DNA of 38,493 bases from a virus: the IMG/VR virus record IMGVR_UViG_3300032360_000024, positions 1-38,493 of that record; one strand, 5' to 3'. The notes below the pieces were generated by a model. It had not been told where the DNA came from and searched no databases. It worked only from the letters and a program-made list of their open reading frames with translations. Positions 25,518-32,047 of this stretch are shown one piece after another. Position 1 is the first letter of the stretch; each line of letters begins with the position of its first letter. Both the position numbers and the translations under genes were made by a program.

Positions 25518-25745
25518 CTACAGAACTTTCTTCAAGTACACCCAGCCGCTGTCAACAGCAAACGGGACGTATCCATCTGCCGTCTTTTTACGCAACTGGA
25601 GCTGCTTGTCGTACAAGACTTTGACGATGTCGATCTTGAAGTCAGTTCGCCACGCCTCTGGTTCGATCACAGGCTCTTCAACCTTGGGGATCGGCACAGC
25701 CGACTGGCGTTTCTTTGCTGCTTTCTTTGCTGGCTTTTGTCCCAT
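25518..25745 (-). CDS. Small basic protein
   Basis: A 75-residue protein with a very basic N-terminus (GQKPAKKAAKKRQ), a Pro-rich linker and a C-terminal globular half (DFKIDIVKVLYDKQLQLRKK). The start is ATG 25745, because TAGGAGGCGAC precedes it; an in-frame ATG at 25772 has no such site and would overlap the upstream gene. Basic tails of this kind suggest nucleic acid binding. No family is recognised. Confidence 0.65.
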   Translation of the reverse strand: MGQKPAKKAAKKRQSAVPIPKVEEPVIEPEAWRTDFKIDIVKVLYDKQLQLRKKTADGYVPFAVDSGWVYLKKVL

Positions 25746-25753
25746 GTCGCCTC

Positions 25754-25909
25754 CTACTGGCATGACTCGCACGACTCGGGGTTTTCCAAGTCGCAGGATT
25801 GTTCGATTGGTTTATCGGCGTCTTCGCCCCAGTCGATGCCGACTGTGCCGAATTCACCCATCAGTTCGCCCTCTTCGTACAACTCCATCAGAGTCTTGGG
25901 ATCAGTCAT
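25754..25909 (-). CDS. Small acidic Cys-tail protein
   Basis: A 51-residue gene found by hand translation. The product starts MTDPKTLMELYEEGELMGEF and is strongly acidic. Its end, SCDLENPESCESCQ, has three Cys that could bind metal or form disulfides. The ATG at 25909 overlaps the RusA stop by eight bases (ATGACTGA), and its TAG is part of the binding site of the next gene. Tight packing on both sides supports it being real. Confidence 0.65.
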   Translation of the reverse strand: MTDPKTLMELYEEGELMGEFGTVGIDWGEDADKPIEQSCDLENPESCESCQ

Positions 25910-26297
25910 TTTCTTCGCTCTCGCCTTCACTTATCCACAGGCGTCCTGTGGTTGTGGATTCTAATACAGATATCTGGCCGTCGTCCACATAAGCAATCCC
26001 GTTCAACGCATCCAACACCGCTTTCATGTAGTTGTCGATGTCGCCTCGCAGCACAGATTCCAACTCTGTAGGAGCAACTTCGATCCACATGCCGTGCTTG
26101 TCGAAGTCGACCGTGACTTTCACTGGCCCTTCCAGAGGTTTGCGTCGACCAAACTTCTTTTTCCACGCTTCAGCTATCGCTGCTTCGTGTACGAGTGTTG
26201 CTTCGGGCGTGAAGACACGCCCTCGGCGACCCAGCCGTGGCCTTTGTTTAACTCTGGGTTTGATCTGTATGTAGGTTCGCATCGGTTTGCGTGCCAT
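25902..26297 (-). CDS. rusA: RusA-like Holliday junction resolvase
   Basis: A 131-residue endonuclease that would resolve branched DNA before packaging. The family signature is GDIDNYMKAVLDALNGIAYV with VDDGQI: D86, D88 and D106 match the three metal-binding Asp of RusA, and the basic N-terminus (KPRVKQRPRLGRRGRVF) matches its DNA-contacting part. The start is ATG 26297 after GGGAAG; ATG 26324 is possible but increases overlap with the upstream gene, which is already 50 bases. Confidence 0.88.
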   Translation of the reverse strand: MARKPMRTYIQIKPRVKQRPRLGRRGRVFTPEATLVHEAAIAEAWKKKFGRRKPLEGPVKVTVDFDKHGMWIEVAPTELESVLRGDIDNYMKAVLDALNGIAYVDDGQISVLESTTTGRLWISEGESEEND

Positions 26298-26430
26298 CTG
26301 CCGTCTTCCCGTTGTAGTAATCAAGTAACCGTTTTTGGAGTGTGTGTCGGTCGAAGCTAGACGTTAAGCCGTTAGTCCTCGCTAGTGCGTGCAGCTCTGC
26401 AAGCGACAGGTCTGTCAGCCTGATCAGCAT
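26248..26430 (-). CDS. Small SAP/HeH-like domain protein
   Basis: A 60-residue protein. Residues ~1-42 (LTDLSLAELHALARTNGLTS and RHTLQKRLLDYYNGK) read as helix, extended loop, helix, the pattern of SAP or HeH domains that bind DNA. The remaining ~18 residues are polar. The ATG at 26430 overlaps the WhiB stop (ATGCTGA). It may help tether a recombination enzyme such as RusA, whose gene overlaps its 3' end. Confidence 0.6.
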   Translation of the reverse strand: MLIRLTDLSLAELHALARTNGLTSSFDRHTLQKRLLDYYNGKTADGTQTDANLHTDQTQS

Positions 26431-26693
26431 GCACGGCTCACTATTCTGGATTTGCGTCTTGTGTCTTTTCCCCTGAGCCTGTGTCGTTCCGCAGGGGTTG
26501 TCCCACCGTAGATCCCGCAGTCGTCCAGCGGCGTTTCTTCCATCTCCGCCATGCGCGCCTGCAGGCAGTCGGCTGCTACAGGGCAGGCAGCGCACGTCGC
26601 TAGGGCTTCTCGTTTTCTGCTTGGTTCTACGCTGAAAAAAGCGAGAGTGTCTTTGCCTTGGCAGTTTGCTGATGTTCTCCAGTCGTCACTCAT
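26424..26693 (-). CDS. whiB: WhiB-family transcription factor
   Basis: An 89-residue regulator. The four iron-sulfur Cys are C11, C34, C37 and C43 (NCQGKD; CAACPVAADC), followed by the family turn GIYGGT (60-65) and a basic C-terminus (RHRLRGKDTRRKSR) for DNA binding. WhiB proteins bind a 4Fe-4S cluster and the principal sigma factor. The family is confined to Actinobacteria and their phages, so this is the best host clue in the window. The phage copy may redirect host transcription or block superinfection, as known for mycobacteriophage TM4 WhiB. Confidence 0.93.
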   Translation of the reverse strand: MSDDWRTSANCQGKDTLAFFSVEPSRKREALATCAACPVAADCLQARMAEMEETPLDDCGIYGGTTPAERHRLRGKDTRRKSRIVSRAC

Positions 26694-26847
26694 CGCTCCA
26701 CCAGCGTTTCGACTTGGGTGAGTCGGCGTCGTTCAGATCGTTGTGTAGGTCTTTGCGGATCAGGTACCAAACGAGGGTGAGGAACATTGTTGCCCAGATC
26801 GCTCCGAACGTGAGGATGGCTGTGTCAGTGATCTCTAAATTCATCAT
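26686..26847 (-). CDS. Small single-pass membrane protein
   Basis: A 53-residue gene found by hand translation. One membrane segment is clear (AILTFGAIWATMFLTLVWYL, ~10-29), followed by a charged cytoplasmic tail ending in KSKRWWSDE. The start is ATG 26847 or 26844 after AAAGG. It overlaps the genes on both sides by a few bases, as elsewhere in this operon. Role unknown; such proteins often alter the host membrane during infection. Confidence 0.65.
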   Translation of the reverse strand: MMNLEITDTAILTFGAIWATMFLTLVWYLIRKDLHNDLNDADSPKSKRWWSDE

Positions 26848-26993
26848 GTGCCTTTCGCGTAATGTCTGTAGCGGCGTGGGCCGAGGATGCGTGCGACCCA
26901 GTCTTCGGGTAGCTCGTCGCCTCGTATGTCTTTGCGGTCTTTTAGCTCCAAGTTCTGTGGTCGTTCTTCTGGTGGTAGCTGGCTGATTCCCAT
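26844..26993 (-). CDS. Small charged protein
   Basis: A 49-residue gene found by hand translation. The product begins MGISQLPPEERPQNLELKDR and ends LGPRRYRHYAKGT, charged throughout with no membrane segment. The start is ATG 26993 after AAGGAAACC. Its TGA overlaps the next ATG. No family is recognised. Confidence 0.6.
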   Translation of the reverse strand: MGISQLPPEERPQNLELKDRKDIRGDELPEDWVARILGPRRYRHYAKGT

Positions 26994-27008
26994 GGTTTCC
27001 TTAGGTGG

Positions 27009-27932
27009 TTATGCGGCGTGGCCAGATGCTTTGGCAAGCATCCTGTCTAGCTGTGGGCGTCCCTGGTCTGCTCGTGCCACCCATTTGGGTGCGTGTTGGT
27101 CGTGGGCCTCGTACAGGAACCCTTGTGCTTCTGTGAAGCTCAAGTCGCATTTGGCTAGTTCCCGAGAGAAGCTCCACAGCCATTCTGATCGGTCGTCGTT
27201 GCGTCCTACGCCTTGCGTGTACATGTGGAACGCTAGACCCGAGAGACGGTTGCGTGCAGACCTGTTGCGTGTGACGGATCCTGTGCCGAAGTTCTTGGCT
27301 GTCACCAGCACAGGGGCGTCATATAGGGCAGCTAGAGGCTCCAGTTGCGACCCCTTGACGGTTGAGGCGGCAGCTTGACTGGCGAAGTCTTCCAGCGTGC
27401 AGTCGACAATCATGCGTCGATGCTCTGCATGGCCTGGGTTGTTCCCTGGGTACGGCAGCCGCACATAGTTGCCGACGGCACCGTCGGCGAGGGTCGCTTG
27501 CTTCGGGTTGATCTCGCGGGTCGGTGCCTGAGCGATCTGTGCTGCCGCCAGCAGTGCGTGACGCATCAACTGTGCAGGTAGCCAGCCGTCAGCGAACACC
27601 CAAACGTGGTAGCCCTTTGAGCGGGATCGTTCGATCCATCCTGTGATCCCAAACTTGTCGAGAACGGTCGTGATGTTTCGTGCGTGGATCAGCGAGGCTT
27701 CTTCGCCCTCGTCTACGTCGATGCAACCCCAGTGGACAACGAACCCTGTGGGCGCTTTGACCATGGGGTACACGCCTGCCTGTAGCCCGCCGTTCAGGTG
27801 CTGCTCTAGCTGTTCGACCCACCATTTCATTTGGTCTTCTAGCGTCTTGTGTGGGCTGCGGTCACAGCCACCTTTCTCGGTGCCGATCACGGCAGGGTTC
27901 CCTTGGAAGAGGGAGATGAATGTTTCTGTCAT
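27009..27932 (-). CDS. Archaeo-eukaryotic-type primase
   Basis: A 307-residue primase-like protein. The three AEP motifs are visible: GCIDVDEG (D72, D74) for metal binding, SRSKGYHVWVF (~103-113) for nucleotide contact and NYVRLPYPGN (~155-164). It would lay RNA or DNA primers at the fork, working with the helicase encoded just upstream. The C-terminal ~130 residues are helical and may bind the helicase. The start is ATG 27932, seven bases after the helicase stop. No DNA polymerase gene is present, so primers must be used by a host polymerase unless the protein also polymerises. Confidence 0.8.
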   Translation of the reverse strand: MTETFISLFQGNPAVIGTEKGGCDRSPHKTLEDQMKWWVEQLEQHLNGGLQAGVYPMVKAPTGFVVHWGCIDVDEGEEASLIHARNITTVLDKFGITGWIERSRSKGYHVWVFADGWLPAQLMRHALLAAAQIAQAPTREINPKQATLADGAVGNYVRLPYPGNNPGHAEHRRMIVDCTLEDFASQAAASTVKGSQLEPLAALYDAPVLVTAKNFGTGSVTRNRSARNRLSGLAFHMYTQGVGRNDDRSEWLWSFSRELAKCDLSFTEAQGFLYEAHDQHAPKWVARADQGRPQLDRMLAKASGHAA

Positions 27933-27938
27933 GCGTTC

Positions 27939-29045
27939 CTAGAACATCGGGCGGTTAACGATGGGAGTGGGGGCTGGTTGCGCTGCACTCACCTCTTCCT
28001 TCAAGGCTGCGAGAGCGGCAGCGTTGTGCGATGCCCTGTCTGTGGTCGGGCCTGCACCGTCGTCGGGCGGCGGGACGTACCCGTCGCCCTCCTGTAGCGG
28101 GCGGATCGCCCCTGTCTGCGACGCTATGTGCAGATCCACATAGCCCGTCTTTGACGGGGGACGCTTGTTCTTCACGACACCTACGGTGATCGTGTTCTTC
28201 TCCGCTTCACGTTCATAGGCATCTAATGACTCGTCTTGGCATTTGCGGAACACTTCGACCACGTAGGTGGCCTCGTTCTCGCCTCCGTAACGCATCGAAT
28301 CCATGCCTCGGGCCGTGCCTCGGTCGCTTCGCTTGCCTTGATGCAAGCAGACGATGGGGCGTTTCGCCGACTTGGCGAAACGCTTCAGCTCCTGCACCTT
28401 CCATGTGACTCCGTCGTGGTCGCCGTCGCCTGGGATCAGCTCCAGATAGTCGATGAAGACTCCCTGTGTAGGCGCACCCCAATACTGTTCGCATTCCATG
28501 ACGGCTTTGCCCATGTCGTTGAAGTCAAGACCCTCGTCTATGACGACAAGGTTCGGGAAGTCGTCTACAGCGACTGCTCTCAGGGTGTCGATCATGTCGT
28601 TGTCGCCTGCCTTGATGGCTTGCTCGACTTGTTCGGGGTTCAGGCCGCGCATGATGGCTGCGAGCTTCATCAGCACTAGCTCTGCCATTTCGTCTGGGGT
28701 GAACAGGATGAAACGGCCGTGGGCGTTGTTGCAGATGGCTTGCATGACGAGCTGCGTTTTGCCGCTGTGTGCGCGTCCTGTGACGAAGCACAGGTCGCCG
28801 TCGCCGACGCCTCGCATCATGATGTCGATGTCGCGGATGCCCCACATGAGGCGTCCGTCTATGTTCTGTAGGGCGTCAACGAGCGGGTCGACTGCGGATC
28901 CGAGGTGGCGTACGAACCTCCATTCGGGATCGGACACAGGCGGATCACTTCCGTCTGTGCCCGACCCCGTGCCATGGGAGGTGGTCTGTTGTGCAGCTAT
29001 CGCTGCTTCGATTTGAGCGTCGTCAAGGATATGTGGCATCGCCAC
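27939..29045 (-). CDS. DnaB-like replicative helicase
   Basis: A 368-residue RecA-fold helicase. Walker A is GRAHSGKTQ (~90-98), with an acidic motif in LFTPDEMAE (~114-122). Walker B is GVFIDYLELI (D199) and the motif H3-like PIVCLHQGK has Q236. These match the DnaB C-terminal domain; no DnaB N-terminal domain is evident in the first ~50 residues. The C-terminal ~70 residues are Pro/Ala-rich. The start is GTG 29045, seven bases after GGGAGG; ATG 29039 is a close alternative. It sits with the primase as a two-gene replisome. Confidence 0.85.
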   Translation of the reverse strand: MAMPHILDDAQIEAAIAAQQTTSHGTGSGTDGSDPPVSDPEWRFVRHLGSAVDPLVDALQNIDGRLMWGIRDIDIMMRGVGDGDLCFVTGRAHSGKTQLVMQAICNNAHGRFILFTPDEMAELVLMKLAAIMRGLNPEQVEQAIKAGDNDMIDTLRAVAVDDFPNLVVIDEGLDFNDMGKAVMECEQYWGAPTQGVFIDYLELIPGDGDHDGVTWKVQELKRFAKSAKRPIVCLHQGKRSDRGTARGMDSMRYGGENEATYVVEVFRKCQDESLDAYEREAEKNTITVGVVKNKRPPSKTGYVDLHIASQTGAIRPLQEGDGYVPPPDDGAGPTTDRASHNAAALAALKEEVSAAQPAPTPIVNRPMF

Positions 29046-29083
29046 GTTTCTACCTCCCAGTAGGCGGGTGTGTGGAGTGGTGT

Positions 29084-29117
29084 GGGCAGGGGCGGCTATG
29101 AAGCTGCACCCCTGCCC
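29084..29117 (-). terminator. Hairpin between the helicase and upstream gene
   Basis: GGGCAGGGG (29084-29092) and CCCCTGCCC (29109-29117) form a 9-bp perfect stem with a 16-base loop. It lies 10 bases after the stop of the gene at 29128. It resembles the stop-proximal hairpins further right but has no second leader hairpin. Confidence 0.6.
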
Positions 29118-29127
29118 GATGGTGGAC

Positions 29128-29613
29128 CTAGTCCAGCCAGAGAGCCAGAGCTGAATCTTTGTGCTTCAGGTCTGGGCTGGTTGGCTTGTATTCGCCCGCT
29201 GCCTTCTTGGGGCGGTTGTCCCAGAACTCGTCTGGGGCGATGGCGTAGCGGGCCTTGCCCCACGCCTTGTTCGCTGCCTTCTCGGCCTTGTCTCGGGAAT
29301 CTCCCGAGTGCGGCGGCATGGGTGCTACGTCGGACGTGGGCATCGAGATGACCTGCGCTCCTCCGAAGGCTTCACGGGCTGCGTCTGCGAAGGCGTCGGG
29401 TGCCATGGGGGCAGCCTGTGGGGCTGGGACAGCCTGGAGCGTAGTAGTTGCTCCTCCGCTGCCTGCCAGATCCCATACGACCTTCTCGATGTACGCTGCA
29501 GCCGCAGCGAGCGGCTGGTCCGTCTTGTCGGCCACGATCATGTCGATCGCTCCCTTGACGCAGACCTGTGCGACAATCAACTGGTCTTTGGGTGTGTAGT
29601 CATTCTTACTCAT
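29128..29613 (-). CDS. Possible ssDNA-binding or recombination accessory protein
   Basis: A 161-residue protein. The start is ATG 29613 after TAGGAGG, not the longer frame. Residues ~1-55 are a helical domain (DQLIVAQVCVKGAIDMIVAD), the middle is Ala/Pro/Met-rich and flexible, and the end (EFWDNRPKKAAGEYKPTSPD followed by LKHKDSALALW) resembles the zinc-ribbon tail seen in phage replication proteins, where Cys residues flank DNR and PDFKC. Here the expected Cys are absent. It lies between exonuclease and helicase. Function is inferred from context. Confidence 0.6.
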   Translation of the reverse strand: MSKNDYTPKDQLIVAQVCVKGAIDMIVADKTDQPLAAAAAYIEKVVWDLAGSGGATTTLQAVPAPQAAPMAPDAFADAAREAFGGAQVISMPTSDVAPMPPHSGDSRDKAEKAANKAWGKARYAIAPDEFWDNRPKKAAGEYKPTSPDLKHKDSALALWLD

Positions 29614-29690
29614 GTGTGCCCTCCTATGGGCGGTACTGGCAACGGACTCTGCTTGCCGTTGCTCAGGTCTACAAGGTACAGCCGATGCGG

Positions 29691-29707
29691 CGGTGACGTA
29701 CAATCAG
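29691..29707 (-). promoter_or_regulatory. Early leftward motif copy A (CTGATTGTACGTCACCG)
   Basis: On the leftward strand CTGATTGTACGTCACCG differs by one base from the motif at 33833-33849. Both lie 70-90 bases before a gene start and after an upstream stop. Candidate leftward promoter or operator. Confidence 0.45.
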
Positions 29708-29761
29708 TTTTGTACGGCCACTGTACGGCCACAATCAGTTTTGTACGGCCACTGTACGGCC
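29700..29761. repeat. 31-bp tandem repeat, two perfect copies
   Basis: Copies at 29700-29730 and 29731-29761 are identical. Each holds two direct copies of TGTACGGCCA and one ACAATCAG. The second copy covers the last codons and stop of the exonuclease gene; the first lies in the gap before the gene at 29613. The paired TGTACGGCC boxes look like operator sites. TGTACGGCCA also occurs once near 31640. Confidence 0.7.
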
Positions 29762-30607
29762 ATCGAAGTGTTTGCCTTTGCAGTCGTCCCATGCTGGGCA
29801 CCATTTGGCGCTGCATAGAGCGTGCTGGTCGTTCTTTGGCCACGCGTAGTCGACACCTACGCCCTCGTACAGGTTCACGAACGAGCGTAGTTGCTCTGCA
29901 AGCCATGAGGCGTGCCCGATGTTGCGCGTCGTGTTGAACAGTTGAGCGATGGGCTGTGTGGACTTGGACACGACTGCGTACGTGAAGTCGACCTCGACCA
30001 TCGCGCTCGTTGGCACTTCTTTCCACATCAGCTCCATGGCTGTGTCCTCGCCGTACTCGTCAACAAGGTCAACGATGGTAGCTGCGACACAGTAGAAGGT
30101 GGGCTGGACGTACCAGCGGTCGATCTCCCACCCTTGGTAGCGTTCGATCTGGGCCGCGGTCTTCCAGTCCCAGATACGACCGTTGATGTCGCGCGCGTCC
30201 CATGCGCCCTTGAGGCGTATGGCGCCGTCGGCTGTGAGGGGAACGTCGAAGACGCGTTCGATCTCTGCAGGGTCCACTGGCGGGACCGATGGAACGACGC
30301 TGGTGTTCATGCGCGCCGCCATCCCCACGAGCTTCCCTCGCAGAGTGTCGTCACCTTTGATCTGGATCCGTTGGAAGTCCTTGGCTTCCATGCGCGCGTC
30401 GAGCCAAGCCACAGCATCCTCTTCGGCTTCGCTGTGGCTCAGCCCATGCAGGCGCGACTCCATGTACTCGTGCAGGGCTGTGCCCAGCACTGTGGCGTCT
30501 GTATCTGGCGAATCCCACTCGGGATCAAACGCGGAACGTCTGCTGCGCTCGGGGCACAGCAGAAAGTCTTTGGCCCACGACTGACGGAACGTGTACGTCT
30601 TCCTCAT
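29735..30607 (-). CDS. Cas4/RecB-family PD-(D/E)XK exonuclease
   Basis: A 290-residue nuclease. Motifs in order are GTALHEY (H46), an Asp in GAWDARD (~D137) and WDWKTA (D147, K149), the RecB/Cas4 nuclease core. C18 plus C265, C270 and C276 match the four Cys that bind 4Fe-4S in Cas4 and AddB. It would resect DNA ends for recombination or degrade host DNA. The start is ATG 30607, overlapping the upstream stop by four bases. The last codons come from the 31-bp tandem repeat, so repeat changes would alter the C-terminus. Confidence 0.88.
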   Translation of the reverse strand: MRKTYTFRQSWAKDFLLCPERSRRSAFDPEWDSPDTDATVLGTALHEYMESRLHGLSHSEAEEDAVAWLDARMEAKDFQRIQIKGDDTLRGKLVGMAARMNTSVVPSVPPVDPAEIERVFDVPLTADGAIRLKGAWDARDINGRIWDWKTAAQIERYQGWEIDRWYVQPTFYCVAATIVDLVDEYGEDTAMELMWKEVPTSAMVEVDFTYAVVSKSTQPIAQLFNTTRNIGHASWLAEQLRSFVNLYEGVGVDYAWPKNDQHALCSAKWCPAWDDCKGKHFDGRTVAVQN

Positions 30608-31116
30608 GGCCTACGGCCTTTCCCTCTAGCTAGACGAGTGCGTTCTGTGTTGGTGGCGGCTTCGCCTCCGTTGCGGTTCAGGAACTGATAGAACGCCCAC
30701 TGTGTGCCGTCGAAACCCATCTCGACCATGTGCCTGTACACGTCGGCCTTGGTCAGGTGAGGGTTCGCACGCCACACAGCTTCGCCGTACTTGTTGTACA
30801 TGCGTCTCACAGCCCTGACCCCGTGCGGACCTCGGGCGTCCTCGGGTGACTCGTTGTGGACGTTGTATGCGTCCAAGATCTCCAGCCACACAGGATAGCG
30901 GTCATCGCCACCCCACTCGTAGAACTCGTCCATGATCTCCACGAAGTCATGGACACGGACCTGCTGCTCCAAGTAGTCGAGCAGCGGCAGCTCCTCAGGC
31001 ACCCTGTAGACGCCCCCCTGAACACGCGTAGGAGTTGTGATGATGACATCGTCCAGATCCCTGCGTGGGCCTCCTGCGAGGATGTCGGCCATCTCGACGT
31101 TGTCCATGTAACCCAT
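30604..31116 (-). CDS. Hypothetical protein, possible DNA-binding
   Basis: A 170-residue protein with no recognised family. The start is ATG 31116, one base after the upstream stop; a longer frame from 31173 is unlikely. The N-terminal half is acidic with a helix (LLDYLEQQVRVHDFVEIMDE). The C-terminal half (LTKADVYRHMVEMGFDGTQW followed by AFYQFLNRNGG) looks like a helix-turn-helix, and the tail is basic (TRLARGKGRRP). Context with recombination genes suggests a DNA-related role. Confidence 0.6.
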   Translation of the reverse strand: MGYMDNVEMADILAGGPRRDLDDVIITTPTRVQGGVYRVPEELPLLDYLEQQVRVHDFVEIMDEFYEWGGDDRYPVWLEILDAYNVHNESPEDARGPHGVRAVRRMYNKYGEAVWRANPHLTKADVYRHMVEMGFDGTQWAFYQFLNRNGGEAATNTERTRLARGKGRRP

Positions 31117-31117
31117 G

Positions 31118-31402
31118 TCAGCCGTCCATGCCGAGGCGTGCTGGGCGCGTGTTGGGCCTGTGTGCTGGCCCACCGCTGACCCAGAACGACATCTTTTCGT
31201 CTACAACGACGAACATGTCGGGGCAGCCGAGGCGGCGGTCTGCGTGCCATTTGCGTACGGCTGCGATGGCTGATGGGAGATCGGCTGTGTGCATCTCCAC
31301 TAGATGGTTGGGACCGATGTCGTTGTCGAGATAGATCTCGACGCCGATGCCTGTCTCGTATTCTTCTGCGTCTGCAGGGTAGATCATTACTGATGTGCTC
31401 AT
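31118..31402 (-). CDS. Hypothetical protein
   Basis: A 94-residue protein starting at ATG 31402 after GAGGAGG. It reads as an alpha/beta fold with acidic surface (ADAEEYETGIGVEIYLDND) and a C-terminal strand MFVVVDEKMSFWVSGG. It follows a 199-base gap containing inverted repeats and leads into the gene at 31116. No family is recognised. Confidence 0.65.
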   Translation of the reverse strand: MSTSVMIYPADAEEYETGIGVEIYLDNDIGPNHLVEMHTADLPSAIAAVRKWHADRRLGCPDMFVVVDEKMSFWVSGGPAHRPNTRPARLGMDG

Positions 31403-31455
31403 TGTGGCCTCCTCGGCCTTGTGTGTGTATGCCTTGCCTGTGCCCCGATTCGCAG

Positions 31456-31488
31456 CCACCGTAGGCGTGATGGAATTTCCATCGGTGG
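31456..31488. repeat. Compound inverted repeat in an intergenic gap
   Basis: GATGGAA (31469-31475) and TTCCATC (31477-31483) form a perfect palindrome with a one-base centre. The outer arms CCACC (31456-31460) and GGTGG (31484-31488) add to it. It lies in the 199-base gap between genes at 31402 and 31602. Operator-like; protein unknown. Confidence 0.5.
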
Positions 31489-31565
31489 TCTGCTCAGACG
31501 GGGTGCAGCTCACGCTGCTGTCTGATGTGTGTATGTGTACTCCTGTGATTGCGGACATCAGGCAA

Positions 31566-31590
31566 CCCGCCACCCTGTGTGGGCGGCGGG
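31566..31590 (-). terminator. Stop-proximal hairpin
   Basis: CCCGCCACCC (31566-31575) pairs with GGGCGGCGGG (31581-31590) with one A-C mismatch and a 5-base loop, 12 bases after the stop at 31602. It is the first member, going right, of the hairpin series. Confidence 0.55.
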
Positions 31591-31601
31591 CTGCTTGTCG
31601 C

Positions 31602-31793
31602 CTACAAGTCTCGACTGTGCATGAGCGGCTTGGGAGCGGGCTGTACGGCCACGCTGGTAACCCACCACTCGTCCTTGTCGGTTGCTTGGAAGGTTTCCAG
31701 CATCTGCTCAGCGATGCCTTCCATCGTCTTCAGATACACGGCCTTGCCCTCTGGTAGGCCGTCACGTAGGTGGACGTTCAGCACGAGCCTCAT
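31602..31793 (-). CDS. Small hypothetical protein
   Basis: A 63-residue protein; its ATG at 31793 overlaps the upstream TGA. It begins MRLVLNVHLRDGLPEGKAVY, an amphipathic strand and turn, and has a central helix (MEGIAEQMLETFQATD). No family is recognised. The 3' end carries one TGTACGGCCA box inside the coding sequence. Confidence 0.55.
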   Translation of the reverse strand: MRLVLNVHLRDGLPEGKAVYLKTMEGIAEQMLETFQATDKDEWWVTSVAVQPAPKPLMHSRDL

Positions 31794-31969
31794 CGGGTGC
31801 GCCCCAGTGACGCTGCGAAGTCGTCCATGGCCTCGACCAGCCCGCATTGCGAGCAGATCATGGTCTTGTTGTCCTTGCGGCTGAGAGCGCCTGGGTACAG
31901 CCCTGGCGTGTCGTTGTTGGGTATGTAGCCCTCACATGTAGGGCATATTGGCTTGGTGGTATCGGTCAT
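31790..31969 (-). CDS. Small zinc-ribbon protein
   Basis: A 59-residue protein. C9 and C12 (ICPTC) and a second pair ICSQC form a four-Cys zinc ribbon, with DNNDTP-like turns between. The start is ATG 31969; GAGAGAGA lies upstream. Zinc ribbons of this size bind nucleic acid or proteins. One of several small Cys-pair proteins in the leftward module. Confidence 0.65.
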   Translation of the reverse strand: MTDTTKPICPTCEGYIPNNDTPGLYPGALSRKDNKTMICSQCGLVEAMDDFAASLGRTR

Positions 31970-32006
31970 ATCGGTATCTCTCTCTGTCTGTGTGAACGGT
32001 TGGTGC

Positions 32007-32033
32007 GGGGCAGGAGCATGACGCTCCTGCCCC
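32007..32033 (-). terminator. Stop-proximal hairpin
   Basis: GGGGCAGGAGC (32007-32017), loop ATGAC, GCTCCTGCCCC (32023-32033): a perfect 11-bp stem starting 14 bases after the stop at 32048. No T-run follows. Confidence 0.65.
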
Positions 32034-32047
32034 ACAGAGGCTGCCTA

